Source of the DNA: Streptococcus hillyeri
GTDB lineage: Bacteria > Bacillota > Bacilli > Lactobacillales > Streptococcaceae
Reading direction: 5' to 3'
DNA: 64,000 nucleotides
Assembly (NCBI RefSeq): GCF_003686955.1
Contig: NZ_RCVM01000001.1
Span: 1-64,000, forward strand
Part shown: one piece after another, positions 9,499 to 19,247 of the stretch
How positions within the stretch are numbered: the stretch's first letter is position 1
How the letters are laid out: each line of letters starts with the position of its first letter
The notes under the pieces: model-generated
What the model saw: the letters and a program-made list of their open reading frames with translations, nothing else
Told to the model about the DNA's origin: nothing
The model's database searches: none
Position numbers and translations under genes: made by a program

Positions 9499-10533
9499 AT
9501 GAAAGTTTCTATTATTTGCACGAATTACAATAAAGATCAGTGGATTGGACAAGCTATTGATAGTTTTATTCAGCAAGAAACAACTTTTCCTTATGAAATT
9601 ATCTTGATAGATGATGCCTCAACGGATTGTTCTCGAGAAATTTTAGAACAGTATGAAAAGAAGTATCCAGAGCTTATCCGTGTATTTTATAACGAGTCTA
9701 ACTTTGGAATCGCAAAGACTTGGAAAAAAATTGTCAAGGAAGCAAGAGGGGAGTATATTGCTCGTTGTGATGGAGATGATTTTTGGACGGATTCTTTGAA
9801 ATTGCAAAAGCAGGTAGAGCTATTAGAGAGTAGAGAAGATTCTCTCTGGGCTAATTCTGAGTTTGATATGATTGCTGAAGATGGAACCTTGCTACAGAAG
9901 GATGTTTTCAAAAATGGGATTTTACCATTAGCGGATTCTTATGAACATCTATTGGTCTACAAATTGATGACAATGGCATCTACCTGGTTGGTTGAACGTC
10001 AGTTAATGTTAGAAGTGACAGATGCTCTTGCTGAAAATGCAGCGGATGATACTTTTGATTTACAACTGGAATTATTTAAAAGAACCAAATTATCAACGTT
10101 GGAAGATAGTACAACGGTCTATCGAATGAATATCGGTTCAGATTCTAAACCGATTACCTATGAAAAATTTGAAAAACGAGTAGCTGGAATTTGTCAGACA
10201 CAACTAAACTATCTGAAAAAATATCCAGACTATGATGTTTCGCGTCTCGTCAACATGCTTATTGAAAAAGACAAACAATCGGATTTAGAGCAATTTAAGC
10301 GCGATCAGGAAATCAGTCGTTTGAATATACTTGTTGATCAACTACAGACGATTTCGGCTAATCAGAATGCATATATCGAACAGCTCAAGGAAAGTAACGT
10401 AGGACTTGAGGTGACAATTGCAGAAAAAGAACATCAGATTAGCCATATAACAACGGAATATGAGCGTGTGATTACGTCACGACGTTGGACCATTCCGACT
10501 AAGATTATTAACTTCTTTAGGAGAAATAAATGA
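9499..10533 (+). CDS. rgpE: RgpE-like GT2 glycosyltransferase with C-terminal coiled coil
   Basis: 344 residues. The GT-A domain covers about 1-230, with VSIICTNYNKDQWI, LIDDASTD and the metal-binding RCDGDDFW. After it, about residues 255-325 form a heptad-like coiled coil (LEQFKRDQEISRLNILVDQL and following), then a basic tail SRRWTIPTK that probably contacts the membrane or a partner enzyme. By position it matches RgpE of S. mutans and GacF of S. pyogenes, linked to backbone or side-chain assembly. The donor sugar cannot be read from sequence. It overlaps rgpF by 4 bp (ATGA). Confidence 0.87.
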   Translation: MKVSIICTNYNKDQWIGQAIDSFIQQETTFPYEIILIDDASTDCSREILEQYEKKYPELIRVFYNESNFGIAKTWKKIVKEARGEYIARCDGDDFWTDSLKLQKQVELLESREDSLWANSEFDMIAEDGTLLQKDVFKNGILPLADSYEHLLVYKLMTMASTWLVERQLMLEVTDALAENAADDTFDLQLELFKRTKLSTLEDSTTVYRMNIGSDSKPITYEKFEKRVAGICQTQLNYLKKYPDYDVSRLVNMLIEKDKQSDLEQFKRDQEISRLNILVDQLQTISANQNAYIEQLKESNVGLEVTIAEKEHQISHITTEYERVITSRRWTIPTKIINFFRRNK

Positions 10534-12299
10534 AACGACTACTTCTATATGTTCATTTTAATAAAAATGAGGTGATTAGTGGACATGTCCATTACCAACT
10601 AGAGCATATTCGTTCCTTGTTTGCGAAGGTTGTATTCATTTCAAACAGCCTATTGAGTGAAGTGGAAGTGAAGAAGCTTCGTCAAGAGGGGCTGATTGAT
10701 GAATTTATCCAACGTGAAAATATTGGATATGATTTTGCTGCTTGGCAAGATGGAATGAAATTGGTCGGATTTGAGAACTTGAAAGACTACGATTCTGTTA
10801 CAGCCATGAACGATACTTGTTTTGGACCATTGTGGGACTTGACGCCACTTTATGATCGCTATGAATCAGATGTGGCTACCGATTTTTGGGGTATGACAAA
10901 TCATCGAGCGATTGATGCAGGGCACATCTATATTGATGAACATCTACAGTCTTACTTCATGTCCTTTAAACAATCAATTGTTCAGTCTGATGTTTTCGAG
11001 AACTTCTGGCAAACTGTCGTAGCTCATACAGATGTTCAAAAGGTTATTGATGAGTACGAAACCAAGTATACAAAACTCTTTGTAGAAGCTGGTTTTCGTT
11101 ATAACTCTGTGCTAAACACAGTCCCCATAGCTGACCAGTATTTTCATTCGAATTTTACGATTCATTATCCCCATGTGCTTTTGGATCAACAGGTACCGTT
11201 TATCAAGGTGAAAACCTTTGATTTAACACAACATTTATCTCCGTACACTCTTCGTACAATTGAGGAGAAAACGAATTATCCAGTTCAACTGATTGAAGAA
11301 CATATGTCGGATATTAGTCTACCAACTCCAGCTTATTTGATTGATCGCAAAGTGATTGATGGAAAAGCAACAGGAGAAATAGCGGTAACTACGAAGAAGG
11401 TTGCGGTTCATTTACATACTTTCTATGTTGATTTATTGGATGAGTTTTTGACAAATTTTGAAGCATTTGCCTTTGATTATGATTTGTATTTGACAACGAA
11501 TACGGCTGAAAAAGAAGAACAAATTAAAGAAATTCTAGAAAAGCGTGGCAAAACTGCTACTATCATAGTGACTGGTGCTAAGGGACGCGATATTATTCCA
11601 ATGTTGAAATTAAAAGATGCCCTATCCCAGTACGATTATATTGGACATTTCCATACGAAGAAATCTCCAGAATACCCTTATTGGGTAGGTGATTCTTGGC
11701 GAGCAGAATTAAATCAAATGTTGATTCAGTCAGCAAACCATTTATTAGCTGCATTTGATCGTAGAGAGAAGCTAGGTCTTGCTATTGCAGATATCCCAAG
11801 TTTTTTCCGTTATACTAAGATTGTGGAACCTTGGAATGAATATCGTTTTGCAGCGGATATGAATGACTTGTGGAAACGAATGGGCTTGGCAAGAAGTATT
11901 GATTTTGAAACGTTTGATACCTTCATCATGTCTTATGGAACCTTTATTTGGTTCAAATACGATGCTCTAAAACCTTTATTTGATTTAGGACTCACAGATG
12001 AGGAAATTCCTGCGGAGCCTTTACCTCAACATACTATTTTACATTCGATTGAACGCATTCTGGTTTATCTTGCATGGGCAAATCACTATGACTATGTGAT
12101 TTCAAAGCACGAACGCTATATCTCTCCTTTTGTTGACAATAAAGTGCTAAATATCCGTGCGGATAATGTTCCAAATACCTATATCAATTTTGACCAAATA
12201 GGTGGTATAAAAGGAGCTTTGAAATATATTTACAGAGGTCCTGGAAGTGCTATTAAATACATTATCAAGAAAGGAATTTTAAAAATCAAAAATGGCTAG
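10530..12299 (+). CDS. rgpF: Rhamnan synthesis protein RgpF
   Basis: A 589-residue member of the rhamnan synthesis protein F family, predicted to be a rhamnosyltransferase elongating the backbone (GacG equivalent). The N-terminus (LLLYVHFNKNEVISGHVHYQ) and RENIGYDFAAWQDGM are family hallmarks. A second part from about residue 285 (VAVHLHTFYVDLLDEFL, then HFHTKKSPEYPYW) looks like a further catalytic lobe. The start overlaps rgpE by 4 bp. The last 8 bp overlap the next gene. Confidence 0.94.
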   Translation: MKRLLLYVHFNKNEVISGHVHYQLEHIRSLFAKVVFISNSLLSEVEVKKLRQEGLIDEFIQRENIGYDFAAWQDGMKLVGFENLKDYDSVTAMNDTCFGPLWDLTPLYDRYESDVATDFWGMTNHRAIDAGHIYIDEHLQSYFMSFKQSIVQSDVFENFWQTVVAHTDVQKVIDEYETKYTKLFVEAGFRYNSVLNTVPIADQYFHSNFTIHYPHVLLDQQVPFIKVKTFDLTQHLSPYTLRTIEEKTNYPVQLIEEHMSDISLPTPAYLIDRKVIDGKATGEIAVTTKKVAVHLHTFYVDLLDEFLTNFEAFAFDYDLYLTTNTAEKEEQIKEILEKRGKTATIIVTGAKGRDIIPMLKLKDALSQYDYIGHFHTKKSPEYPYWVGDSWRAELNQMLIQSANHLLAAFDRREKLGLAIADIPSFFRYTKIVEPWNEYRFAADMNDLWKRMGLARSIDFETFDTFIMSYGTFIWFKYDALKPLFDLGLTDEEIPAEPLPQHTILHSIERILVYLAWANHYDYVISKHERYISPFVDNKVLNIRADNVPNTYINFDQIGGIKGALKYIYRGPGSAIKYIIKKGILKIKNG

Positions 12300-13938
12300 T
12301 CGTCGAGTAAAAAGAATACCATTAAAAGAAACGATAGCTGAGAGATATCTTGATATAAGTATTGTTCTCAAATATACCATATCAATTATTTTATCTGTAC
12401 TTGTACTAATGAGTTCTGAGAATATGATGTTATTTTGGGTTAATATCTTAGAACTGGTGATTATTTTTTTAATTTCCAACGTAGTTATTGTAAAATATAA
12501 TGTCTTTGGAAATTTTTTAAATGCTATTCTAATATTTTTATTCAATATTGAGCAAGGGATTTATGTTTTTGGTGGTACCTATTTATCATCTGTTATGCTT
12601 TCCAATATTGATTCTCTTGCAGCTCTATCTGGAAAAATTTGGGTATACTCTATTGGGGCAATTGGGATTATCGCTATATCGCTATTACCAATTAAAAAGC
12701 TTGAAATTCCCAAAAGATACACTTCTATAGCTTTACTATTACTATTTATTAATGAAATTTCATTAATTTCTGGCATGCCTATTGAAAATAGAACGTCACC
12801 TTATTTTAACTTCTATAATCTTTATCAGGAAAAGTTAGAAAATTATCGTATTGCAAAACAAATTGCAAGTTTACCTGATGTGACAAAAGAATTTTTTAAG
12901 CCAGAGGTGGCTGATGTTATCGAGAAATCAACAACTATTAATGATAAACCTAATATTATTCTTATATTTACAGAAGGTTTGTCACAAGGAATTATTGACC
13001 ATAAACAGAATATTATGCCTAAAATAAAAAAGGTACAGCAGGAGTCTATCAATTTTACTAATTATTATAACCATACCTTTGCAACATATCGTGGATTAAT
13101 TGGACAATTATACTCGGGATATCAATTTGATAACTACGATTCGAATAATCTTATTTCAATCGAAAGTATTCTTAAAAATGAGGGCTATTCAACGACTTTT
13201 ATTAATTCAGAGCCAAGTAATAAGACATTTACAAAGTATTTGAACTCACTTGGTTTTGATAATATATCAACACTAGAAGATGGTAGAAAAGGACTTTCTG
13301 ATACAGTTTCAGATAAACAAATGTATCAATTATTATTAGATGAAGCTCAAGATAAATTTGAGAAAAAAAAGCCATTTTTCATTTCGATGTATACCTTTGG
13401 AACGCATATATCTATGGATTCGGTAGATAAAAAGTTTGGTGATGGAAAAAATGCAACATTAAATAAATATTATGATTTAGACTATCAATTTGGAGAATTT
13501 TTTAATAAATTTGTAAATAGTTCGGTCTCTGATAATACTATTTTAGTATTTACAACAGACCATGGCACGTACGTAGATGACAGTTATCAAGATGTTTTTG
13601 AAAGTAGATCTCATGGAAGTTTGGATCAAGTTCCTTTCTTTATCTACAGTAAAAAAGTTAAACCTGCAGTAGTCGATGTCAATGGTAGAAACTCACTAAA
13701 CTTAGCTCCTACCATTTTAGATTTTATTGATATTAGTTCGCCAAATTATTTTTTAGGAAGTAGTCTTTTTTCTGAAGCGGCAGCTAGTGACTTTGAATAT
13801 GTGTTCAATTCAGAGAATGACTATTTGATAACAAAAGATAATCGAATTGAATTTTTAAAAGATGATGAAAAAGAAGAAATTGTAAAACAAATTGAAAAAT
13901 ATTTTGCTGCTAATCAGCAAGTGCCAGAGGGAAGGTAA
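12292..13938 (+). CDS. GacH/LtaS-like glycerol phosphate transferase (rhamnan decoration)
   Basis: 548 residues: about four or five N-terminal membrane segments (residues 25-165), then an extracytoplasmic sulfatase-fold domain. Visible active-site elements are FTEGLS (metal-binding Glu228), FATYRG with the probable Thr265 nucleophile, TTDHGTY (Asp-His metal ligands) and SHGSLDQVPFF. Family members such as GacH and LtaS move sn-glycerol-1-phosphate from phosphatidylglycerol; GacH decorates the group A carbohydrate. This protein is clearly shorter in the membrane part than S. pyogenes GacH (about 820 residues as I recall). Phosphoethanolamine transfer cannot be excluded. Confidence 0.85.
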   Translation: MASRRVKRIPLKETIAERYLDISIVLKYTISIILSVLVLMSSENMMLFWVNILELVIIFLISNVVIVKYNVFGNFLNAILIFLFNIEQGIYVFGGTYLSSVMLSNIDSLAALSGKIWVYSIGAIGIIAISLLPIKKLEIPKRYTSIALLLLFINEISLISGMPIENRTSPYFNFYNLYQEKLENYRIAKQIASLPDVTKEFFKPEVADVIEKSTTINDKPNIILIFTEGLSQGIIDHKQNIMPKIKKVQQESINFTNYYNHTFATYRGLIGQLYSGYQFDNYDSNNLISIESILKNEGYSTTFINSEPSNKTFTKYLNSLGFDNISTLEDGRKGLSDTVSDKQMYQLLLDEAQDKFEKKKPFFISMYTFGTHISMDSVDKKFGDGKNATLNKYYDLDYQFGEFFNKFVNSSVSDNTILVFTTDHGTYVDDSYQDVFESRSHGSLDQVPFFIYSKKVKPAVVDVNGRNSLNLAPTILDFIDISSPNYFLGSSLFSEAAASDFEYVFNSENDYLITKDNRIEFLKDDEKEEIVKQIEKYFAANQQVPEGR

Positions 13939-13944
13939 AATAAC

Positions 13945-14886
13945 ATGTCCGAAAAAATCGCAGTCTTACTTCCTGCCTACAATGAGGAAGTAACTATTCA
14001 AAAAGTTATTAAAGATTTTCAGCGCGTTCTTCCAGAAGCTGATATTTATGTGTATGACAATAATTCAAAAGACAGAACGAATGAGTTAGCAAGAGCAGCA
14101 GGAGCAATTGTGCGTTTTGAGCCTCGCCAAGGGAAAGGGAATGTTGTGCGTTCGATGTTTCGTGAAATTGAAGCGGATTATTATATTATGGTTGATGCAG
14201 ACGATACTTATCCAGCTGATGAGGTAGAAAAACTCTTGGAGCCTCTTCGTTCTGGTATGGCGGATATGACTATCGGAGATCGTTTATCGAATGGGACTTA
14301 CGCAGAAGAAAACAAACGAGGTTTCCATGGTTTCGGAAATAACCTTGTGAAATTTCTTGTAAATAAACTTTATAAAGGCCAATATGAAGATATCATGACA
14401 GGTTATCGAGGGTTTAATCGTCTCTTCGTTAAAAATTTCCCAGTGTTATCACCAGGATTTGAAATTGAAACTGAATTGTCTATCCATTCCTTAGATAAAC
14501 GCTTTAAATTGGTTGAAGTGCCAATCACCTATCAGGACCGTCCTGAGGGGAGTGAATCAAAACTCAATACTTTCTCTGATGGTTTTAAAGTATTGCGAAT
14601 GATTTTTAACTTATTTAAAGATTATAAGCCATTACTGTTCTTTAGTATTTGCTCAGCTATCTTCTTTATTTTAGGCTTGTTTGCTGGTGTTCCAGTTATT
14701 AGTGAATTTACGCAAACTGGTTTTATTGCTAAGATGCCATCAGCTATTTTAGCGACTGGTCTCATGATTTTAGCTGCCTTATCTTTTGTTGCTGGATTTA
14801 TTTTAGATACGATTGTAAGACAAAATCGTATGCAATATGAGTTGAAGATTTATGAGTATTATGAAAACTTACTAGATAAGAAGTAA
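13945..14886 (+). CDS. Polyprenyl-phosphate GT2 glycosyltransferase (GacI/SccN-like)
   Basis: 313 residues. The N-terminal GT2 domain has LLPAYNEEVTI, YVYDNNSKDRT and DADDTYPADE, as in DPM1-type enzymes. MTGYRGFNRLF and the acceptor-loop sequence EIETELSIHS are typical of polyprenyl-phosphate sugar transferases. Two C-terminal membrane helices follow at about 229-250 and 268-290. It probably loads a side-chain sugar on undecaprenyl phosphate for transfer outside the cell. It starts 6 bp after the GacH-like gene, and the next gene encodes a probable partner transferase. Confidence 0.85.
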   Translation: MSEKIAVLLPAYNEEVTIQKVIKDFQRVLPEADIYVYDNNSKDRTNELARAAGAIVRFEPRQGKGNVVRSMFREIEADYYIMVDADDTYPADEVEKLLEPLRSGMADMTIGDRLSNGTYAEENKRGFHGFGNNLVKFLVNKLYKGQYEDIMTGYRGFNRLFVKNFPVLSPGFEIETELSIHSLDKRFKLVEVPITYQDRPEGSESKLNTFSDGFKVLRMIFNLFKDYKPLLFFSICSAIFFILGLFAGVPVISEFTQTGFIAKMPSAILATGLMILAALSFVAGFILDTIVRQNRMQYELKIYEYYENLLDKK

Positions 14887-14900
14887 CAGTTTGATCATCA

Positions 14901-14940
14901 AACAGAAGAAATCCTAATTGATTTTTTCTGTTTTATTTTT
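14901..14940 (+). terminator. Terminator-like hairpin before the GT-C gene
   Basis: 13-bp stem with one G-U pair (14901-14913, 14920-14932), loop of 6, then TTATTTTT. It lies inside the probable operon, so it may partly attenuate transcription into the following membrane protein gene. Confidence 0.6.
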
Positions 14941-14951
14941 GGAGACAATGA

Positions 14952-16934
14952 ATGAAACGATTAATCAATAATATTATTAAATTTAGATATATTATAGCGG
15001 TAATGATTTGCTTGCTAGGTATTAGTCTAGATTTAAATGGAAGTTCAATTGGATTTTGGAATAATTTTGGGCTCACTGAGACTATTTCTGGAAAACGAGA
15101 ACAAGCAACAAGTCTTGATAGTGCGACAAATATTTTAGAGATAGGTAGTTACTGGATTCCTAGAGAAAAAGAAGATGGGACAATTATTGGTGTTCCTAGA
15201 GGGATTAGATCGGATGAATGGTTGGTTCAAACACCATTTTATCTTTCTCAATCTAGTACAGGATTTCAATTAGTTAATCCATCATATGCCACTTCGGGAC
15301 AAAATATGGTTGTTGCCTATAATGCTCCAGTGAATCATATTTCTCTTATTGGAAAACCGTTTAATTGGGGCTTCTTATTTTTAGGTGCTTCAAGAGGCTT
15401 ATCTTGGTATTGGTGTGTTAAAGTCATTGGTATGCTCTTATTAGCATTTGAGTTTGCTATGATATTAACTAAAGGGAAAAAATACTTATCGCTAGTTGGT
15501 AGTTTTTGGATTACTTTTACACCAGTTGTTCAATGGTGGTTTATGCAACACTTAGGTGATGTTGTATTCTTTAGTTTATTAATCATGGTTAGTATGCATC
15601 ACTATTTCAAAGTAAAATCAAAATGGGCAAAAATTGGTTTAGCGGCACTCCTAGCTTCTGGAATTATTGGCTATATTTTAGTTATCTATCCAGCATTTCA
15701 AGTACCTTTTGCTTATCTCATTTTATTATTTACTCTGATTGAGTTTATCAACGCTATCCGACAGAGACTTATCAATAAATTTGATATTTTAATGATAAGT
15801 TGTACATTAGGTCTTTCTTTTACAGTTGTTGGAATTACGATTATAGATAGTTGGGATGCGATTAAAACGACTTTAAATACAGTATATCCAGGAAGTCGTG
15901 TGTCTACTGGTGGTGAATTATCATTAACTGTAATAAGTGACTTTTTATTAAATGCTATCCTGCCGTATAGAACACCGTTTGCAAGTAATCAAGTTGAATT
16001 ATCCAGTTCATATCATTTGCTAGGTTTTGTGAGTTTCTTATTACCATTTGTGATAAAGAAAAAAGACTTCAAGTCAAATAGTTTAGGACTTGGGTTAGTT
16101 ATTTTATCAATATTATTAGCAACCTATGCTATCATCGGTCATGTACCTGTGTTACTTGCAAAAGTTACTTTACTATCATTTGTAACAAGTTCACGTGCTT
16201 GGCAGGCATTGGCAGTCATTTCTGTGTATGCATCAATTTGGGCTATTGCGTATATTTGGGATAAGAAACCGCAGGATTATTGGAAAGTTATTGTAGCAGC
16301 TGTTCCGTTTACAGGATTCATGGTTTATCGTATCTTGACTGAGGAATTTTATCGTAACTATTCTGGAAGGTTTATCTTACTTATTCTTTTAGGAATCATC
16401 TTATTCAGCTATTTTGCTATGGCTTTTAGATGGAAAAAGTGGCTCGTGGCTAGTATTTTAGGACTTACTTTAATTAGTGGTATGACAGTTAATCCAGTTG
16501 TTCATGGGCTAGAAGCCATTGAAGATAAAAAATTATCTGTTGAAGTCGCTGAGTTAGTTCAAGAAGATCCATCTGCTCTTTGGATATCGGATTCAACAAT
16601 GTTGTATAATTATCTCGAAATGTTTGGCGCTAAAAGTTTAGATGGTATTCGTTTCTATCCAGATTTGCAATTGATGAAAATGATTGATAGCAAAGGTAGT
16701 ATGGAAAATCAATGGAATAGATATAGTCATATGAAATATGTTTTAACTGATGAAGCTACTACTATGGCAAATCCATTTCCAGATGTGTTGAGCATTCAAC
16801 TAAATGTTAATCAACTTGATGAATTGAATGTTAAATATGTGCTGACAACTAGAGATTTGGATAATGAATATGGTAATAAGTTTATTCTTATTTATCGTGA
16901 TGCAGATAATAATAAAATTTATCGTCTGGAGTAG
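14952..16934 (+). CDS. Large polytopic membrane protein, probable GT-C side-chain transferase
   Basis: 660 residues with about 11-13 hydrophobic segments. After the first helix there is a long external loop (about residues 30-140) containing GIRSDEWLVQTPF. Acidic residues at that position are the usual catalytic site in GT-C (YfhO/Dol-P-sugar-dependent) enzymes. The C-terminal 130 residues are soluble (SALWISDST, KYVLTTRDL). Together with the preceding GT2 it fits a two-enzyme system that adds a side-chain sugar to exported rhamnan, like SccM/GacL. The specific sugar is unknown. The ribosome binding site is GGAG just before the ATG. Confidence 0.72.
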   Translation: MKRLINNIIKFRYIIAVMICLLGISLDLNGSSIGFWNNFGLTETISGKREQATSLDSATNILEIGSYWIPREKEDGTIIGVPRGIRSDEWLVQTPFYLSQSSTGFQLVNPSYATSGQNMVVAYNAPVNHISLIGKPFNWGFLFLGASRGLSWYWCVKVIGMLLLAFEFAMILTKGKKYLSLVGSFWITFTPVVQWWFMQHLGDVVFFSLLIMVSMHHYFKVKSKWAKIGLAALLASGIIGYILVIYPAFQVPFAYLILLFTLIEFINAIRQRLINKFDILMISCTLGLSFTVVGITIIDSWDAIKTTLNTVYPGSRVSTGGELSLTVISDFLLNAILPYRTPFASNQVELSSSYHLLGFVSFLLPFVIKKKDFKSNSLGLGLVILSILLATYAIIGHVPVLLAKVTLLSFVTSSRAWQALAVISVYASIWAIAYIWDKKPQDYWKVIVAAVPFTGFMVYRILTEEFYRNYSGRFILLILLGIILFSYFAMAFRWKKWLVASILGLTLISGMTVNPVVHGLEAIEDKKLSVEVAELVQEDPSALWISDSTMLYNYLEMFGAKSLDGIRFYPDLQLMKMIDSKGSMENQWNRYSHMKYVLTDEATTMANPFPDVLSIQLNVNQLDELNVKYVLTTRDLDNEYGNKFILIYRDADNNKIYRLE

Positions 16935-17281
16935 AAAAGTTATTGAGGTAACTTATTGTAGATGAATTATGGTATTTATTAATTACCAATTGTCAAATTA
17001 AATGCTACAACTAATCTCACTAAGAAAAATGTGATAAGATTTTGATAGTTTAGAGATTTACTGTTTCAAATTTATACTATGTCACTACATTTACACTGTG
17101 TTTAATACTGATAATTAATTTTATAGTGTAAAATTGTAAATAAACAAAATAGGCTTCAAAGTTACTATAGCTTTGTAGTTTATTTTTTTAAAATATTATT
17201 TTTGATTTCTTTCAACTTTTTTTCCTCCTTGCGAATAATTAGGTACAGGCCTGAAAGATTAAGTTTACAAGGAGTTAATGA
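16935..17281. other. 347-bp AT-rich intergenic region
   Basis: It holds no convincing ORF. It contains the terminator at 17153-17189, two TGTAAA words two bases apart near 17128-17141 and a good ribosome binding site (AAGGAG 17269-17274) for the CHAP gene. A promoter must be present but no clear -35/-10 pair was found. Confidence 0.5.
17153..17189 (+). terminator. Terminator of the rgp/decoration operon
   Basis: 9-bp stem with one mismatch (17153-17161, 17171-17179) and a 9-nt loop, followed by TTATTTTTTT. Confidence 0.6.
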
Positions 17282-18649
17282 ATGCAAAAAGGTATGCAAA
17301 CTGTTCAACATTTTTCAATTCGTAAGTGTGGTATGGGAGCTGCGTCAGTTCTTTTAGGGATGTTTTTGGTGACTGGCTCTGCTTTGGCAGAGGAAGTCTC
17401 AACTGTACCTGAGGTGACAACGCAACTTGAAACACAGGAATCATCTTGGGATATGGCTTCTTTAGAAAGGGCGATCGCAAAAGCAATAGCTGAAAGTTTA
17501 AAAAACACCAAGGTGGATCAGCCGAGAAAGGAAATCGTTGATGCGGCTAGTTCGGAGACTTCTGAACAAAAAGTAGAAAAAGCAGTTGTTACAGAACCTA
17601 AAGTGACTGTACCTGAAGCTAAGAAGGAAACTCCGCAAGTTGTGGCGCCTAAGAAAGAAGCAGTGCCTCAAAAGGTCGTTGAATCAGTGGTAGAAGTTCC
17701 GAAAATGAAAAAGTCCAATGACTTACCAACTTTGAGTTTTGCACATTTGGGAGATGATTATCCTGTCTATCTTAAAAATGCAGCTCCGGATAGTCTCATT
17801 GATCCTTGGAGACTTTGGAATAGAGAGTGCGTATCATTTGTAGCTCATCGCTTATCTTCGGTCAATGGTTTTATAATTCCTGGTGCTTATGGAAATGCGG
17901 ATCAGTGGGGAACGCGTGCACGACGTGAGGGATATGTTGTTGACAATAAGCCAGCAGTAGGTTCAGTGGCATGGTGGCGCAGTTGTCATGTTGCTTGGGT
18001 AGCGGAAGTATCAGGTGATTACGTGACCATTGAAGAATATAATTATGACTATACTCATCGATATCACAAACGAACAATTCCTATTAGTAAAGTAGATGGT
18101 TTTATTCATTTCAAAGACTTGTCAGCATCAACTGTAGTTAAAACGCCATCCGTATCCCATGTGACACCAGTAAGTCATTCAAGTTTGGCTAAGAGTGGTA
18201 CGTATCAATTCACCAAGACATCTATTATTCGAGCTGAAGCGAAACTCTCAAGTCCTGAATTAGCTCACTATGATGCTGGTGACTCTGTCCATTATGATAA
18301 GCTTGTAGAGGCTGATGGTTTTAGATGGCTATCTTACTTGTCATATAAAGGAAATCGACGTTATATTGCTATTGAAGCTTTGAAACATCAAAAGTCGCCA
18401 GTAAATAAAGTGACTCAAACTCCTCAACCAACCTCGCCTACTGTGAAGATTACTCTTCCTGCTAGTGGTGTCTACATTTTCCAAAACTCCTCACCGATTA
18501 AAGCTGAGGCAAAATCAGCTAGTCCAACTCTTGCCACTTACGATAAGGGAGAAAAGGTGAATTATGATAAAGTTTTGATTGCAGAAGGAAAACAGTGGAT
18601 TTCCTATCTGTCTTATTCAGGAGCGCGTCGATATATTCAGGTAGATTAG
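17282..18649 (+). CDS. Secreted CHAP-domain peptidoglycan hydrolase with SH3-like repeats
   Basis: 455 residues. The signal peptide is of the YSIRK type (FSIRKCGMGAASVLLGMFL, residues 11-29), with likely cleavage after SALA (about residue 36). A Lys/Glu/Val/Pro-rich linker follows (about 40-145). The CHAP domain spans about 150-280 with Cys183 (NRECVSFVAH) and His237 (SCHVAWV) as the expected catalytic pair. Two SH3-type cell-wall-binding repeats lie near 305-370 and 390-455. No LPXTG sorting signal is present, so it is held only by its SH3 repeats. Family members act as amidases or endopeptidases; the bond cut here is not known. It is a single-gene unit. Confidence 0.88.
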   Translation: MQKGMQTVQHFSIRKCGMGAASVLLGMFLVTGSALAEEVSTVPEVTTQLETQESSWDMASLERAIAKAIAESLKNTKVDQPRKEIVDAASSETSEQKVEKAVVTEPKVTVPEAKKETPQVVAPKKEAVPQKVVESVVEVPKMKKSNDLPTLSFAHLGDDYPVYLKNAAPDSLIDPWRLWNRECVSFVAHRLSSVNGFIIPGAYGNADQWGTRARREGYVVDNKPAVGSVAWWRSCHVAWVAEVSGDYVTIEEYNYDYTHRYHKRTIPISKVDGFIHFKDLSASTVVKTPSVSHVTPVSHSSLAKSGTYQFTKTSIIRAEAKLSSPELAHYDAGDSVHYDKLVEADGFRWLSYLSYKGNRRYIAIEALKHQKSPVNKVTQTPQPTSPTVKITLPASGVYIFQNSSPIKAEAKSASPTLATYDKGEKVNYDKVLIAEGKQWISYLSYSGARRYIQVD

Positions 18650-18722
18650 TACTTGATGATACATTTGGATGGTGCTATATGTAGTGATGATAAAGTTAGT
18701 TACCACAGTCTATAAATGATAA

Positions 18723-18769
18723 AAACACCTAGACCTCAATTATGATGATACGGGTCTAGGTGTTTTTTT
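18723..18769. terminator. Strong bidirectional terminator
   Basis: 13-bp perfect stem AAACACCTAGACC / GGTCTAGGTGTTT (18723-18735, 18753-18765), with A's before and T7 after. It serves the CHAP gene from the left and the convergent PASTA-like gene from the right. Confidence 0.9.
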
Positions 18770-19247
18770 ATTTTTTCTTACCAAGTGGGAGTTTGACTTT
18801 TTTGAGGGTATCAAGTGGTTTTGCTAAGTTTTTTTGAAGATTTGCAAGGTTATCTGTGGTTGTCTTTTTGAGTTCGTTACTCTGGTTAATAATGTCTTCG
18901 TTAACAAAATACAATTTGACTAAGGTTTCAGGCTTATAATTTCCAGCACGTGGGTGCATGGCAACGACTTCTAGAGGTCGTTCGTTGGCGTATTTCGGAT
19001 GGGCTTTGGCTAAGATGGGTAAAACGGTAAAACCACGATTCTCTAAGAGTTTCTGTGCATAATCGAGTGGAACATGTTGAACATCATCTAGTTGGATGAG
19101 TGATTTTTTATGTTCGTGTCTGCGGTCTAATTCTTTTTCAATGATTGGTGTTGCTTTGTCTGTGACGTGCTTGACAGCATCAATAGCGTCTGGAATGGCT
19201 AAAAGATTTCCGACAGCACCGAGTAATTTTCCGATTTTTTTGGCCAT
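18768..19247 (-). CDS. Small PASTA-like domain protein, function unknown
   Basis: 159 residues, basic, no signal peptide and no clear membrane helix. After an N-terminal helical stretch (MAKKIGKLLGAVGNLLAIP), residues about 55-115 read like one PASTA unit (VPLDYAQKLLENRGFTV ... VVAMHPRAG ... VKLYFV). PASTA domains normally sit outside the cell on Ser/Thr kinases and PBPs and sense cell-wall fragments. A cytosolic single copy is odd. The C-terminus is Lys/Leu-rich and may be helical. The gene is monocistronic and convergent with the CHAP hydrolase. The function is not known. Confidence 0.65.
   Translation of the reverse strand: MAKKIGKLLGAVGNLLAIPDAIDAVKHVTDKATPIIEKELDRRHEHKKSLIQLDDVQHVPLDYAQKLLENRGFTVLPILAKAHPKYANERPLEVVAMHPRAGNYKPETLVKLYFVNEDIINQSNELKKTTTDNLANLQKNLAKPLDTLKKVKLPLGKKK

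Noticed and set aside
17128-17141. WalR (VicR) box before the CHAP hydrolase
   Set aside because: Two TGTAAA words are present but only 2 bp apart, not the 5-bp spacing of the consensus.
17282-18649. LPXTG-anchored surface protein
   Set aside because: The signal peptide is YSIRK-like but no C-terminal sorting signal or hydrophobic tail is present.
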